Of a stretch of DNA of 64,000 bases, positions 1-9,256 are shown piece by piece. The translations under genes were made by a program, and so were the position numbers. The stretch comes from a bacterium. Its GTDB lineage: Bacteria; UBP6; UBA1177. Where the stretch lies: positions 1-64,000 of the forward strand of contig JAFQZM010000005.1 in NCBI GenBank assembly GCA_017405875.1. Direction: 5' to 3'. Position 1 is the stretch's first letter. Every line of letters begins with the position of its first letter. The notes under the pieces were generated by a model. The model was not told where the DNA came from and made no database searches. It saw only the letters and a program-made list of their open reading frames with translations.

Positions 1-275
1 AACGGTGTTTTGATTGTGTTTTCGTTGTAGCGCAGATCAAGACACTCGACTTTTTCAGGTGAGTCTGAATCGGAATCAGCATCCGATGTTTCATCAGAAT
101 TATCAACAATTTCAGTTTCTCGAGTGTCGGAGTCATCATCCATAATTTCTGAATCCTGCGTGTCTGTGTCAACATCAGGAATAGAATCGGAATCATTTGA
201 AGAGTTGGATGTGGAGCAGGAAAGAAAGAAAAAGAACCCTACAAACACCAAAAACAATCTCAACTGGGTTTGCAT
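1..275 (-). CDS. Partial lipoprotein with Asp/Ser-rich linker
   Basis: This is the N-terminal part of a gene that runs off the left edge; about 91 residues are visible. The ATG at 275 follows a GGAGGT site by six bases. The product has a hydrophobic signal segment and a lipobox ending FLSC, so it is probably lipidated and exported. The next roughly 50 residues are rich in Asp, Ser, Thr and Glu, like a flexible spacer. The linker start (SNSSNDSD) matches that of the mini-lipoprotein at 14519-14677 and resembles the acidic linker of the DUF1566 lipoprotein at 5241-7817. The C-terminal domain, and so the function, is outside the window. Confidence 0.75.
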   Translation of the reverse strand, partial: MQTQLRLFLVFVGFFFFLSCSTSNSSNDSDSIPDVDTDTQDSEIMDDDSDTRETEIVDNSDETSDADSDSDSPEKVECLDLRYNENTIKTP

Positions 276-313
276 GTGCACCTCCATGAACATAATTTAA
301 AATCTCGCATGGT

Positions 314-341
314 ATTTTATTTTTTATGCAAGAGGAGTCAA
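314..341 (-). promoter_or_regulatory. Sigma-70-like promoter for the partial lipoprotein
   Basis: Read on the minus strand, TTGACT (336-341) is separated by 16 bases from TAAAAT (314-319), about 40 bases upstream of the lipoprotein start at 275. The rest of 276-426 is AT-rich and no gene is seen. Confidence 0.5.
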
Positions 342-426
342 GATGAAAGATTGACAAAATTATCCAAAATTTTCAACGCATTAAGTTTATAGAACTTGCT
401 AATTTAGCAGACTATTTTTAAAGATT

Positions 427-2676
427 TCAGGATAAACAGAGTTTTCTGTTTTTAAAATCGATTTTTATTTTTCCGCCGTTTTTCGATTTTCCGAAAAGGA
501 TCTCGTCAAGAAGAAGATTTTCGAGCTCTTTGTCCACTACTCTCGCAGTCTCTCTTGCACCGAAAACTGTTGAAAAACCGAGTTCAGCCAAGTGTGCGAC
601 AGCGGATTCGGTGATTGAAAGCTCAATATTTTTGGAAACGAGTCTTTTTGCAAGCGCACAGACGTTCTTTTTAACTATTTTCTTAACGATTTCAGGCGTC
701 ATGCGTGAGAAGTAAACAATGTGGTCAAGCCTGTTCAGAAACTCAGGCGAAAACGTATTTTTTACAGCTTCTTTGAAAGCGGAAGTGTTTTCCGAATGGG
801 ATTCAAAGCCTACCTGTTTTTTTGCGGCGTCTTTGCTTCCGGCATTGGAAGTCATTATAATTATTACGTTTTTAAAGTTAGCCTTACGTCCTGCGTTGTC
901 TGTCAGAGTCGCATAATCCATGATCTGAAGAAGTGAATTGTAAATGTCTGCATGGGCTTTTTCGATTTCATCAAGAAGAAGAACCGAAGTCGGCTGCTTT
1001 CTTATCGCTTCGGTGAGAAGTCCGCCCTCTTCATATCCGACATATCCGGGAGGCGCGCCGAAAAGTTTGGAAACTGTGTGTTTTTCCTGATATTCGCTCA
1101 TGTCGAAGCGGATAAGCGGCATCTCCATTTTGTCGGCTAAAACGCGGGCAAGCTCAGTTTTGCCTACTCCGGTCGAACCAACAAAAAGGAACGACGCGAC
1201 CGGTTTTTCGGGATTTTTGAAACCTGCATAGCTTTTCTTTATTGCTCTCACAATTTCGGAAATCGCCTCATTCTGACCGAAAATCTCAGTTGAAAGAGCC
1301 GTCTCGAGCCCTTTGAGCTGCTTCATTCCGTCAGAATTTACAGCTGTTTCCTTCTTTCCAGTGAGAAATGCGGTGACTTTTTCAATATGCTCCGGCTTTA
1401 CAACTTTTATTTTCTTAGTCTGCATGTTGCAAGCCGCTCCAGCCTCATCGATCAGATCTATCGCCTTGTCCGGCAGAAAACGGTCGGTAATGTAAAGCGA
1501 AGAAAGTTCTATCGCCGCGTGAAGAGCTTCGTCACTGTATTTAACCTTGTGAAAAGATTCATATTTTTCAGCAAGACTCTTTAAAATCAGGAAAGTTTCT
1601 TCTTTTGAAGGCTCGGGAACGTTTACCTTCTGGAATCTTCTCGAAAGAGCCGAATCCTTCTCAAAAAACTTTCTGTATTCTGCTGTGGTAGTCGCACCGA
1701 TAAATTTTATCGATCCTTCTTCAAGAACCGGTTTCAGGATATCAGCCGCATCGATCGACGAATTTCCGGCACTGCCTGCCCCGACAAGATTGTGGATTTC
1801 ATCAATAAAAACAATGACTTTCTCTTCCTGTTTCAAAGCCGAGACGAGTTTGTTCATCGTCCGCTCCAAATCGCCCATAAAGCGGCATTCACTGATAAGG
1901 CGCGAAATGTTGAGCGAAAGAATGCGGTAACCTGAAAGCTGTTTCGGCACTTCATTTCCGGCAATTCTCTGTGCGAGGCCTTCGGTTATTGCCGTCTTGC
2001 CGACTCCGGGATCTCCGACATGGACCGGATTGCATTTTTTGCGCCTGAGAAGGATCTGGATCGTCCGCCCGATGATGTCATCACGACCGATTATCGGATC
2101 AAGTTCTCCCGAACGGGCTTTTTCGGTAAGATCGACCGTGAAAAGTTCAAGCGCGGAAGGCGATTTTTCAGCATCTTCAGGAGTTGTTTCAACATTTTCA
2201 GGCACTTCCGGCTTTTCAGTTTCGGAAAATCCGCCGTGTGCGATCGCGCTCAGAAGGTCGTACCTTTTGATATTGTTCGCCTTGAGGAGATTTGAGGAAT
2301 ACGATTTCTCACCCAAGTCGTAGATCGCGACGATCAGATCGGAGACTTCGACGCGCGTCCGCTGCGAGCCGAAAACGTTGTTTGCCGCATCAAGAAGGCA
2401 CATATTCAGATATTCCGAGGGAACGACACGCCCGTTTTTCGGGCTTTTGGGAACATATTTTTCGAGATACTCCCTGACATTCTGCCGCATTTCAGAAACA
2501 TCGACATCGAAATGTTCGAGAAGTCCGACCACTTTCCTGTTAAAAAGCAGCTGAAACAGGAGATGTTCGGGAGTCACAAACTCGTCTTTGTTGTCGGTTG
2601 CGTCTTCGATCGCCATGCTGAAAATTTTTGCAACTTCAAACGAAAACGGCAGCGACATATTATCTTTTTCCGCCAT
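427..2676 (-). CDS. clpA: ATP-dependent Clp protease ATP-binding subunit ClpA
   Basis: This is the AAA+ unfoldase that feeds substrates to ClpP in the cytoplasm. The 749-residue product has an N-terminal Clp repeat domain (about 10-150). It then has a first AAA module with Walker A GDPGVGKT and Walker B VIFIDEIH, and a second with GSTGVGKT and LLLDEIEKAH. There is no long ClpB-type middle coiled coil, and the length is right for ClpA. The ATG at 2676 has a GGAG site inside the end of clpS, only two bases downstream of the clpS stop, so the two are probably translationally coupled. clpP is not in the window. Confidence 0.95.
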   Translation of the reverse strand: MAEKDNMSLPFSFEVAKIFSMAIEDATDNKDEFVTPEHLLFQLLFNRKVVGLLEHFDVDVSEMRQNVREYLEKYVPKSPKNGRVVPSEYLNMCLLDAANNVFGSQRTRVEVSDLIVAIYDLGEKSYSSNLLKANNIKRYDLLSAIAHGGFSETEKPEVPENVETTPEDAEKSPSALELFTVDLTEKARSGELDPIIGRDDIIGRTIQILLRRKKCNPVHVGDPGVGKTAITEGLAQRIAGNEVPKQLSGYRILSLNISRLISECRFMGDLERTMNKLVSALKQEEKVIVFIDEIHNLVGAGSAGNSSIDAADILKPVLEEGSIKFIGATTTAEYRKFFEKDSALSRRFQKVNVPEPSKEETFLILKSLAEKYESFHKVKYSDEALHAAIELSSLYITDRFLPDKAIDLIDEAGAACNMQTKKIKVVKPEHIEKVTAFLTGKKETAVNSDGMKQLKGLETALSTEIFGQNEAISEIVRAIKKSYAGFKNPEKPVASFLFVGSTGVGKTELARVLADKMEMPLIRFDMSEYQEKHTVSKLFGAPPGYVGYEEGGLLTEAIRKQPTSVLLLDEIEKAHADIYNSLLQIMDYATLTDNAGRKANFKNVIIIMTSNAGSKDAAKKQVGFESHSENTSAFKEAVKNTFSPEFLNRLDHIVYFSRMTPEIVKKIVKKNVCALAKRLVSKNIELSITESAVAHLAELGFSTVFGARETARVVDKELENLLLDEILFGKSKNGGKIKIDFKNRKLCLS

Positions 2677-2678
2677 AG

Positions 2679-2993
2679 TTACTCCTTTTCAACAATACAT
2701 TTAAGCGGGAAACCTTTCTTTTTAGCCGCTTCATCGACCTGCGAGATCTTGGAAACGGCGATGTCATAAACATAAACTCCGGCAACTCCCCGCCCCTGCT
2801 TGTGGACTGCGAGCATGATTTTACGGGCCTCGGCCTCACTTTTTCCGAAAATGTCGATAAGAACATCGACCACAAATTCCATTGTCGTGTAGTTGTCGTT
2901 CAGCATCACGACTTTGTAAAGTTCCGGCTCTTTCACCATAATTTTTGATCCGGTAAGAATTTTTGACGATTTTTTAGTTGAAAGATCAGACAT
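2679..2993 (-). CDS. clpS: ATP-dependent Clp protease adaptor ClpS
   Basis: ClpS delivers N-degron substrates (those starting with Leu, Phe, Trp or Tyr) to ClpA. The 104-residue protein has a disordered N-terminal tail followed by the family core: YKVVMLNDNYTTMEFVVDVL, then HKQGRGVAGVY and a C-terminal helix. The ATG at 2993 is preferred over the in-frame GTG nine bases upstream because it lies five bases after a GGGTG site and matches normal ClpS length. It sits directly upstream of clpA and downstream of the START-like gene, in an apparent four-gene operon that starts with the M18 aminopeptidase. Confidence 0.93.
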   Translation of the reverse strand: MSDLSTKKSSKILTGSKIMVKEPELYKVVMLNDNYTTMEFVVDVLIDIFGKSEAEARKIMLAVHKQGRGVAGVYVYDIAVSKISQVDEAAKKKGFPLKCIVEKE

Positions 2994-3035
2994 TACGATC
3001 ACCCAAAAGTGCGTATTGTTGGAAAATTCCTTTGG

Positions 3036-3683
3036 TTACTTTTTCGACGCGGCGCGGCGTTTCATGATTTCTTTGTGAAGCGTCCACAAAGTGTCAGGAA
3101 CAGCCTGCCTTGAAGCGATATTCTTGACGAACACAGGAAGCGAACCGCCCGGATCGTTGTAAATGTAGTAATCGACTTTGATCTTGTCGGGCTCGACCTG
3201 TGTGAATTTGTAGAACCCTTTATTCTCCTTGACGCGGACGAACTTGTCTGTCACAGGATACTTCGGATCGTCGAAAGGAACCCACGTTATCGAGACCGAG
3301 CCGTCTTTGTTGTCGACTCTGCACGATTTGACATAGTAGTCGCGGTCGGTCGCCACCGGAGCCGATATCCTGTTATACGACCAATCGCACCTGTCGTTCT
3401 TTTTGAGGACGTCGGAATAACTGATATACTTGAAGATCTCGGGATGTTTCAGCCTGTCGAACATGATATCGACAGCTTCCTGGATAGTGCCCTGGTATGT
3501 CACCGTAGCCCTAACTTCCTTGATATCCGAACCTTCATGTTCGCGTTCGTAGAGTTTAAGTCCGTTGTCCTCACTGACGAATTCCCATTTTGCCTCTTTT
3601 TTTTCGCTTTTTTTAGCAGAATCATCGGCAGCAAAAACGGGAAAAATCAAGAAAATAAAAGAAAGAATGAAGACTATACGCAT
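3036..3683 (-). CDS. START-domain-like exported protein
   Basis: The 215-residue product has a signal peptide (about 1-18, ending at an AxA-like FAAD) and then one START-like fold. The segment WEFVSEDNGLKLYEREHEGS, the later DRDYYVKSC and the region rich in alternating aromatics are typical of bacterial START-like proteins, which bind hydrophobic ligands in a deep pocket. It is probably periplasmic. The start lies nine bases after the aminopeptidase stop, so it is probably co-transcribed. The ligand cannot be deduced, and the link with the clpSA genes downstream may be only positional. Confidence 0.75.
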   Translation of the reverse strand: MRIVFILSFIFLIFPVFAADDSAKKSEKKEAKWEFVSEDNGLKLYEREHEGSDIKEVRATVTYQGTIQEAVDIMFDRLKHPEIFKYISYSDVLKKNDRCDWSYNRISAPVATDRDYYVKSCRVDNKDGSVSITWVPFDDPKYPVTDKFVRVKENKGFYKFTQVEPDKIKVDYYIYNDPGGSLPVFVKNIASRQAVPDTLWTLHKEIMKRRAASKK

Positions 3684-3692
3684 TTTGATCCG

Positions 3693-5114
3693 TTAAAGAT
3701 ATTTGTAGAATGCCTTGTAAGAAAGGTATGTGTTGTAAAGGTCCGCCTTCGAAGCGACTTCGAACGGGCTGTGCATCGAAAGGATCGGTGTGCCGACATC
3801 AAGGACCTGCATACCGTATTCAGCGATGAACATAGCGATCGTGCCGCCGCCGCCGAGATCGACTCTTCCGAGTTCAGCAGTCTGCCAGCGTGCGTCGTCT
3901 TTGTTGAATGCTGCTCTGCATTTTGCAACGAATTCAGCATGAGCTTCGTTGGAGTTTCCTTTGCCGCCTGCACCCGTGAACTTCGTAAGGCAGACGCCCC
4001 AGCCTACTTTGCCCGCATTCATCGATTCGAATGCACCTGCCCATTCAGGTTCGATACCCGCATTGACGTCGGATGAAAGGAATCTGCTGTTTGCAAGAGA
4101 TTCGATGAGGGTGTTGTAGTCGCCTTTTCCGTAAAGGTTTATAAGTTTGTTGACAGCTCTTTCAAGAATGTTGGAGTTTGCACCGGCATTGCCTTTCGAG
4201 CCGATTTCTTCTTTGTCGAAGAACATCGCAAACTTGTTTTCCTTCGTTTTACCTGCATCGAAAATTGCCTGCAGCGCACTGTAAGCACAGATTCTGTCGT
4301 CCTGACCGTGAGCACCGACGAAACTTCTGTCGAAGCCGACATCTCTCGCCTTTCCTGCCGGAACGAGCTGGAGTTCAGCCGAAACGAAATCTTCCTCTTT
4401 GAAACCGTATTTTTTGTAGAGGAAATCAAGGATCGCGAGTTTTACGCTGTCTTTGTCATATTTGAAGGAATAAGGAATCGAACCGATGAGAATGTTCATG
4501 TTCTCGCCTTCGATAACCTTTCTTGCGCCCTTTTCCATCTGCTCCTGAGCAAGGTGCGGAAGAAGATCGTTAATTGTGAAAACAGGATCGTTTTCGTCTT
4601 CGCCGACAACGACGTTAACTGTTTTGCCTGCTTCGGTGATTACAACGCCGTGAAGTGCGAGAGCTCTCGTAACCCACTGATATTTTTTGATTCCGCCGTA
4701 GTAGTGCGTTTTGAAGTAAGCCATATCCTCTTTCTCGTAAAGCGGATAGCCTTTGAGGTCGAGTCTCGGCGTGTCGATGTGTGAACCGACCATGAGCCAG
4801 CCTTTGTCGAAATCGGTGTGATTGATTTCAGCGAGAACACATGCAACGTTGTCGAAGTTGATGAAAATCTTCTTGTCGTTCTTTGTTGCGTTTTCGATGT
4901 TTTTGTAGCCTTTCGCCTTTGCAAGTTCGAAGATCGTGCTGACAGCTTCGCGCTCGGTCTTGGCATCCGTGAGGAATTTTTTGTAACCTTCAGCGAAGTT
5001 CATAATTTCTTTCATTTTAGCTTCGTTGATGCCGTCCCAGCCTGATTTTTTGGAATAAGTCAGGGTCTTCGGATCGAATTTTTCGGCTTTCTTTGCCGCC
5101 TTCTTTTCAGCCAT
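3693..5114 (-). CDS. M18 family aminopeptidase
   Basis: This is a cytosolic zinc aminopeptidase of the M18 (aminopeptidase I / aspartyl aminopeptidase) family, 473 residues. Visible motifs are the metal-binding GSHIDTPRLDLK, the DKEEIGS segment with the catalytic Glu pair, the SSDVNAG segment, and the C-terminal MHSPFEVASKADL with its metal-binding His. A Lys/Ala-rich N-terminal tail precedes the catalytic domain. The ATG at 5114 has a GGAG site. It is the first gene of a tight series running into a START-like gene and clpS-clpA. That would pair N-degron proteolysis with final peptide trimming, but this coupling is an inference. Confidence 0.9.
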   Translation of the reverse strand: MAEKKAAKKAEKFDPKTLTYSKKSGWDGINEAKMKEIMNFAEGYKKFLTDAKTEREAVSTIFELAKAKGYKNIENATKNDKKIFINFDNVACVLAEINHTDFDKGWLMVGSHIDTPRLDLKGYPLYEKEDMAYFKTHYYGGIKKYQWVTRALALHGVVITEAGKTVNVVVGEDENDPVFTINDLLPHLAQEQMEKGARKVIEGENMNILIGSIPYSFKYDKDSVKLAILDFLYKKYGFKEEDFVSAELQLVPAGKARDVGFDRSFVGAHGQDDRICAYSALQAIFDAGKTKENKFAMFFDKEEIGSKGNAGANSNILERAVNKLINLYGKGDYNTLIESLANSRFLSSDVNAGIEPEWAGAFESMNAGKVGWGVCLTKFTGAGGKGNSNEAHAEFVAKCRAAFNKDDARWQTAELGRVDLGGGGTIAMFIAEYGMQVLDVGTPILSMHSPFEVASKADLYNTYLSYKAFYKYL

Positions 5115-5157
5115 TTCACACTCCTAAAAAAACGGTTAGTAAAAAACAAAACGGCGT

Positions 5158-5185
5158 ATTATAGCCAGCTAAAAAAAAATAGTAA
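5158..5185 (-). promoter_or_regulatory. Promoter of the aminopeptidase-clpSA operon
   Basis: On the minus strand, TTACTA (5180-5185) and a consensus TATAAT (5158-5163) are separated by 16 bases, about 45 bases before the aminopeptidase start. The -35 box is weak. Confidence 0.5.
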
Positions 5186-5240
5186 TTTTTTTAACTATTA
5201 AATTTTTGGGGAAATCTATTTTGCTGAAAGTCATTTCTGT

Positions 5241-7817
5241 TTACTGTCTAACACACTTGTAAATTAATGCCGGAGTTGCAGTTTTTGTACTAAAAACCAC
5301 CTCATATCCACCCCAACTCAGGCTCATTTTCCACATATAAACAGGATTATAAGCAACGCTACTGGAAGATCCAAGATCAGAAACTGATATATCAGGAAAA
5401 TCAGAATAAGGAACAGATGTTTTATCATGGTTTAAAAAAGTGGCGATTTCATTCTTGTTGGGCAGTCTCCAGTCAGAAAAACCAGCATAATCAGAATCTT
5501 CGCATGCCTTTAAAGCTTCCTGCCAAGTCACATTATAATCGTTATCCTTCTGCCACATCAATCCTGTTGTCGAATCAATAACAACTATCTGTCCATTAAC
5601 TGCTTTTTCTATAAAATTTCCTTTGGGCATTTCGTTTCCATGGACACACATTACGTGCAAAGATGAAGTTGATGACGAAGCATTCATTATCCTTCCGTAA
5701 TACGGATTGAATCTCCATGCCTTGTCATATCCTTGTCCCTTTGTTTCTGAACTCCACAAAACACCCGAGGGATTTGTCGGCATATTCGGAAAAATCGTTG
5801 TGTCTATTGCCAAATCGTATTTGCTGTTGTCAACAAGCGTGAGGAATTCCAACGGCGTAGGAATACGCCATCCGCTGTTATAGCCTGAGTATTCAAGGTT
5901 GTCACAGTATTCCTTGGCTTTTTCCCAAGTGTATATTTCTTCACTGACCGTTTGCTGCCATTCAAGACCTGTATTGTTGTCAACAACGATGTTTTGATCC
6001 GAAACGGTTTTTACAGTAAAACTCTTCGGCTTGCAGAATCCTAATGCCGCATACTGTGCATCCTGACCGTAAAAATTAGATCCTGGTAACGGGCAGGCTA
6101 TCTCATTTTGTGTTGTGTCATAACACTTCGTCTCTCCTGTGCAGATCCTTCCCAACGGAATTTTGTCAATGCAACCTGCTTCCGTTCCCCACCAATAATA
6201 TCCGTCGAGACACTCACATGAATAAAGCATTTCATAATCCTGCAGACACTTACCTGTCGAATTGGAAACAGTTTCACACGGATTAGGATTACACAAATCC
6301 GCAGGTTCGACCACACAACGGACATAGTTGGAGACAATATTTTTGTTGGTTGCGTTTATCTTGCCATCACCGAAATGAACATCCCAGGCCCAATTAACAC
6401 TGCTACGATCAGTAGAAGAAGACCAAAAATAACCATCTGTCGGCATATCAGAGATGTCTGAGTAAGGAACTTCCGATCTTTCATAAGTCAACAGGGATGC
6501 TAATTCATGCTTGTTAGGCAATCGCCAATTTTTATACCCACCGTATTTTAAATCTTCACAATATTTTAACGCTTTCTCCCAATACATCTTTGGAGCATAA
6601 TCTTTCTGCCATGTCAACCCCGTCGTGGAATCGGTAATCAAAACATCTCCGTTGTCTGCAACTACTTCATTAAAAACTCCTTTTGGGATTTTATCCCCAT
6701 AGACACAAATCACATTATATTTTTCTGATTTCAATTCATAATTTATAAATCCAATATAAACGCTTAGAACAAAAGCTTTATCTGTTGAGATCTGAGCTTT
6801 AGAGCTCCACAAACGCGCTGTTTCATTCGTAGGCATATTCGGGAAAATTGCTGTATCTATCGCCAATGCAGTTTTGTCGGTGTCAAGGATAGTCAAAAGT
6901 TCTTGCGGCACAGGCAAACGCCAGCCGTTTTTCCCGGCATAGGTTAATCCTGCACAGTAACTTTTTGCCTCCTGCCAAGTATAAGTTTCTGTCGAAATCT
7001 TCTGCTGCCACTCAAGTCCCGTATTATTGTCTACAACGACTTTGTCACCAGCAACCCTCTGAACAGAAAAACTTTGCGGCGTACATAAATCAGCATACTG
7101 CGCATCCTGACCATAAAATCTGTCGCTGGATTCAGGACAATTTATTCGTTCGGAATTGCTGTAACAAAATGTCTGATTCGTGCAAATGTTACCAATTGAT
7201 AAAGAATTGCTCGAAGCACCTTTACACTGAGTTCCAGTCCAATCATAACCGGATTTGCAAGTACAAGAATATGCTGTTCCATCTGTCTGAACACATTCAC
7301 CTGTCGAATTAGCAAGGGTTACACACGGATTCGGGTCACACGGTTTTATACATATATTTTCCTCTTCCAACCAATAATATCCCTCAACACATCCGCAGGA
7401 ATAAAATGTTTCTGAAACCGCTTTGCACTTTCCATTTGAATGTTCAAGCTCTTTACACGGATTAGAATCACACGGATCTGGAAGCTCGTTATCATTGTCC
7501 AAATTATCGAAAGTATCATGATCGTCACTCCCATCATTGTCTGTTTCATCTGAATCAAATTTATCTTCATCGTCTGCATATTTATCATTTTCATCATCTA
7601 AAACTTCGTTTTCTGCATCTTCATCTTTTTTAAAATCGGGATCTTCGATGCAGACATTATACTCAGTATCGCAGACAAGCCCTTCGTTACAGGTTCCGTC
7701 CGAATAACATTCGCCGTAAAGTTCGCCGCGCTTTATCTCCTCTTTTAAGCATCCTTTTCCGCATGAAATCATAAAAAATGTGCAGAAAAGCGCAAAAACA
7801 ACAAATAATTTCTTCAT
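5241..7817 (-). CDS. DUF1566 (Lcl) repeat lipoprotein with EGF-like modules
   Basis: The 858-residue product is a modular surface lipoprotein. The ATG at 7817 (GAGGG site) is chosen over an upstream in-frame start because the signal peptide follows it directly. The order is: lipobox (FMISC), a Cys-rich segment, an Asp/Glu/Asn-rich spacer (about 65-115), two EGF-like modules (CDSNPC..., CDPNPC...), two DUF1566 units, a third EGF-like module, then two more DUF1566 units. Each DUF1566 unit shows the family signature: TGLxWQ, a TWxxAxxYC helix, GWRLPxxxEL and LWSS-type motifs. The family is predicted to bind ligands or adhere. The architecture suggests an internal duplication of an EGF-DUF1566 block. 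Monocistronic. Confidence 0.85.
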   Translation of the reverse strand: MKKLFVVFALFCTFFMISCGKGCLKEEIKRGELYGECYSDGTCNEGLVCDTEYNVCIEDPDFKKDEDAENEVLDDENDKYADDEDKFDSDETDNDGSDDHDTFDNLDNDNELPDPCDSNPCKELEHSNGKCKAVSETFYSCGCVEGYYWLEEENICIKPCDPNPCVTLANSTGECVQTDGTAYSCTCKSGYDWTGTQCKGASSNSLSIGNICTNQTFCYSNSERINCPESSDRFYGQDAQYADLCTPQSFSVQRVAGDKVVVDNNTGLEWQQKISTETYTWQEAKSYCAGLTYAGKNGWRLPVPQELLTILDTDKTALAIDTAIFPNMPTNETARLWSSKAQISTDKAFVLSVYIGFINYELKSEKYNVICVYGDKIPKGVFNEVVADNGDVLITDSTTGLTWQKDYAPKMYWEKALKYCEDLKYGGYKNWRLPNKHELASLLTYERSEVPYSDISDMPTDGYFWSSSTDRSSVNWAWDVHFGDGKINATNKNIVSNYVRCVVEPADLCNPNPCETVSNSTGKCLQDYEMLYSCECLDGYYWWGTEAGCIDKIPLGRICTGETKCYDTTQNEIACPLPGSNFYGQDAQYAALGFCKPKSFTVKTVSDQNIVVDNNTGLEWQQTVSEEIYTWEKAKEYCDNLEYSGYNSGWRIPTPLEFLTLVDNSKYDLAIDTTIFPNMPTNPSGVLWSSETKGQGYDKAWRFNPYYGRIMNASSSTSSLHVMCVHGNEMPKGNFIEKAVNGQIVVIDSTTGLMWQKDNDYNVTWQEALKACEDSDYAGFSDWRLPNKNEIATFLNHDKTSVPYSDFPDISVSDLGSSSSVAYNPVYMWKMSLSWGGYEVVFSTKTATPALIYKCVRQ

Positions 7818-7902
7818 TTTACCCTCAAAAAACATCCCGACTTTTCATTTGTACCGAAATTTTCAATTTTAAAGACATTTCAAACGTAACAAAAAACAGA
7901 GG

Positions 7903-7931
7903 ATTATACTCGATTTTAAGGAAAATGCGAG
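7903..7931 (-). promoter_or_regulatory. TATAAT promoter with an abutting 23-nt palindrome
   Basis: A consensus TATAAT (7903-7908, minus) directly adjoins a near-palindrome at 7909-7931 (arms CTCGnATTTT). The palindrome takes the place of a normal -35 box. The same arrangement recurs at 17819-17847 and 37521-37549, so it is probably the binding site of an activator or repressor. It lies about 86 bases upstream of the DUF1566 lipoprotein start. Confidence 0.5.
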
Positions 7932-7953
7932 ATTAAGTCAGAGATTTAAAAGA

Positions 7954-9168
7954 CTATTTGAACGATTTCAGAACGTTGATTACGTAGTCGATATCAGCTG
8001 CGGTGTGGTCCGCGTTGATCTGGAAACGGATCTCTTCGTCGCCCTTCGGAACTACCGGATAGTTCATAGCCGTTGCGAGAACGCCGTTCTTCGTGAGCCA
8101 TGCAACGATGTCTGCCGTCTTTTTGGTGTCTCTGACCATGAGCGGAGTTACCGGATGCGGTCCGGGGATCGTTTCGAAGCCGTTGTCAATGAGACCTTTC
8201 TCGAATCTTGCCGTGATGCTTGCAAGGTGAGCGAGGCGTTTTACGCCTTCTTCGCTCTCAAGGATGTCGAGAACTTTAAGGACTGCATAAGCTTCGCCTA
8301 CCGTGATCGGGTTCGAGTAAATGTACATCGGAGCTGACTGTCTCAAAAATTCAGTGACCGATTTCGAAGCGACAACGTAGCCGCCGTTTACGCCGTAAGC
8401 CTTGCCGAGCGTGCCGATAAGGATGTCGACTTTCGCGCCTGTAACTTCTTCGGTTCCTCTACCCGTCTTGCCGTAAGCGCCTACACCGTGGGAATCGTCA
8501 GCAGCGGTCGTTACACCTTCTTCGAATTTGTCGTCGTATTTTTTGCAGATGGCGGTGAATTTGTCGAACGGGCAGAAATCGCCTCTCATCGAGAAAACGC
8601 CGTCTGTAACAACGATGCATCTCTTTCCTTTGCCGACAGCTTCCTGAAGTTTTGCTTCAAGATCTTCCATATTGTTATGCTTGTAGATGAGTTTGAGTGC
8701 CGGGCGGGCAAGTTTCATCGCGTTGATGATGCAGTTGTGGTTGAGCTCGTCGCTGATGATGACCGTTTCATTGGTGATAAGCGGGAAAAGAACGCCCATC
8801 GAAGTGACGTAAGCGCTCGAGAAGATCATCGCCGATTCTCTGCCGTGGAACTTTGCAAGTCTTTTTTCAAGGTCAACGTGAGCCTTGTGCGTTCCCGAAA
8901 TGAAGCGGACAGCACCGGGGCCGACACCGAAAGCCTTCGTTCCTTCTTCCTCAGCCTTGATAACTTCGTCTCTCATCGAAAGACCAAGGTAACTGTTTGA
9001 ATTCATTTTGATAAAGGTCTGTTTGTAGCCTTCGACGACATAACGCGGGCCGTTTGCGCCTTCGGGCGGAAGGATCTTCGTGATGACCATTTCATCGCCT
9101 TTAGCCGTTCCTTTAGCCTTGAGGTCGTTGACGTAATTGTTAAGAGCGTTTTCCAGTTTCGTAGTCAT
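7954..9168 (-). CDS. Alpha-oxoamine synthase / Kbl-like PLP enzyme
   Basis: This is a fold-type I PLP-dependent enzyme of 404 residues in the alpha-oxoamine synthase group (Kbl, BioF, serine palmitoyltransferase, ALA synthase). These enzymes condense an amino acid with an acyl-CoA. Visible features are the N-terminal NSNSYLGLS, the GSGxR-like PGAVRFISGTHKAH, ELNHNCII, the PLP-binding DDSHGVGAYG, and the Schiff-base Lys in GTLGKAYG. The ATG at 9168 follows an AAGGAG site. It stands alone with its own promoter and no tdh, bio or sphingolipid gene beside it, so the substrate is open. 2-amino-3-ketobutyrate CoA ligase activity is one possibility. Confidence 0.8.
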   Translation of the reverse strand: MTTKLENALNNYVNDLKAKGTAKGDEMVITKILPPEGANGPRYVVEGYKQTFIKMNSNSYLGLSMRDEVIKAEEEGTKAFGVGPGAVRFISGTHKAHVDLEKRLAKFHGRESAMIFSSAYVTSMGVLFPLITNETVIISDELNHNCIINAMKLARPALKLIYKHNNMEDLEAKLQEAVGKGKRCIVVTDGVFSMRGDFCPFDKFTAICKKYDDKFEEGVTTAADDSHGVGAYGKTGRGTEEVTGAKVDILIGTLGKAYGVNGGYVVASKSVTEFLRQSAPMYIYSNPITVGEAYAVLKVLDILESEEGVKRLAHLASITARFEKGLIDNGFETIPGPHPVTPLMVRDTKKTADIVAWLTKNGVLATAMNYPVVPKGDEEIRFQINADHTAADIDYVINVLKSFK

Positions 9169-9220
9169 AGTAAACTCCTTAAATCAATTTATAAAAAAAA
9201 CCGTAAAAAACAACGCGGCG

Positions 9221-9248
9221 AGTATAGTCGCTTGCTTTCATTTGTGAA
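9221..9248 (-). promoter_or_regulatory. Promoter of the Kbl-like gene
   Basis: Minus strand: TTCACA (9243-9248), a 16-base spacer and TATACT (9221-9226), about 50 bases upstream of the start at 9168. Confidence 0.5.
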
Positions 9249-9256
9249 GATTTTCC

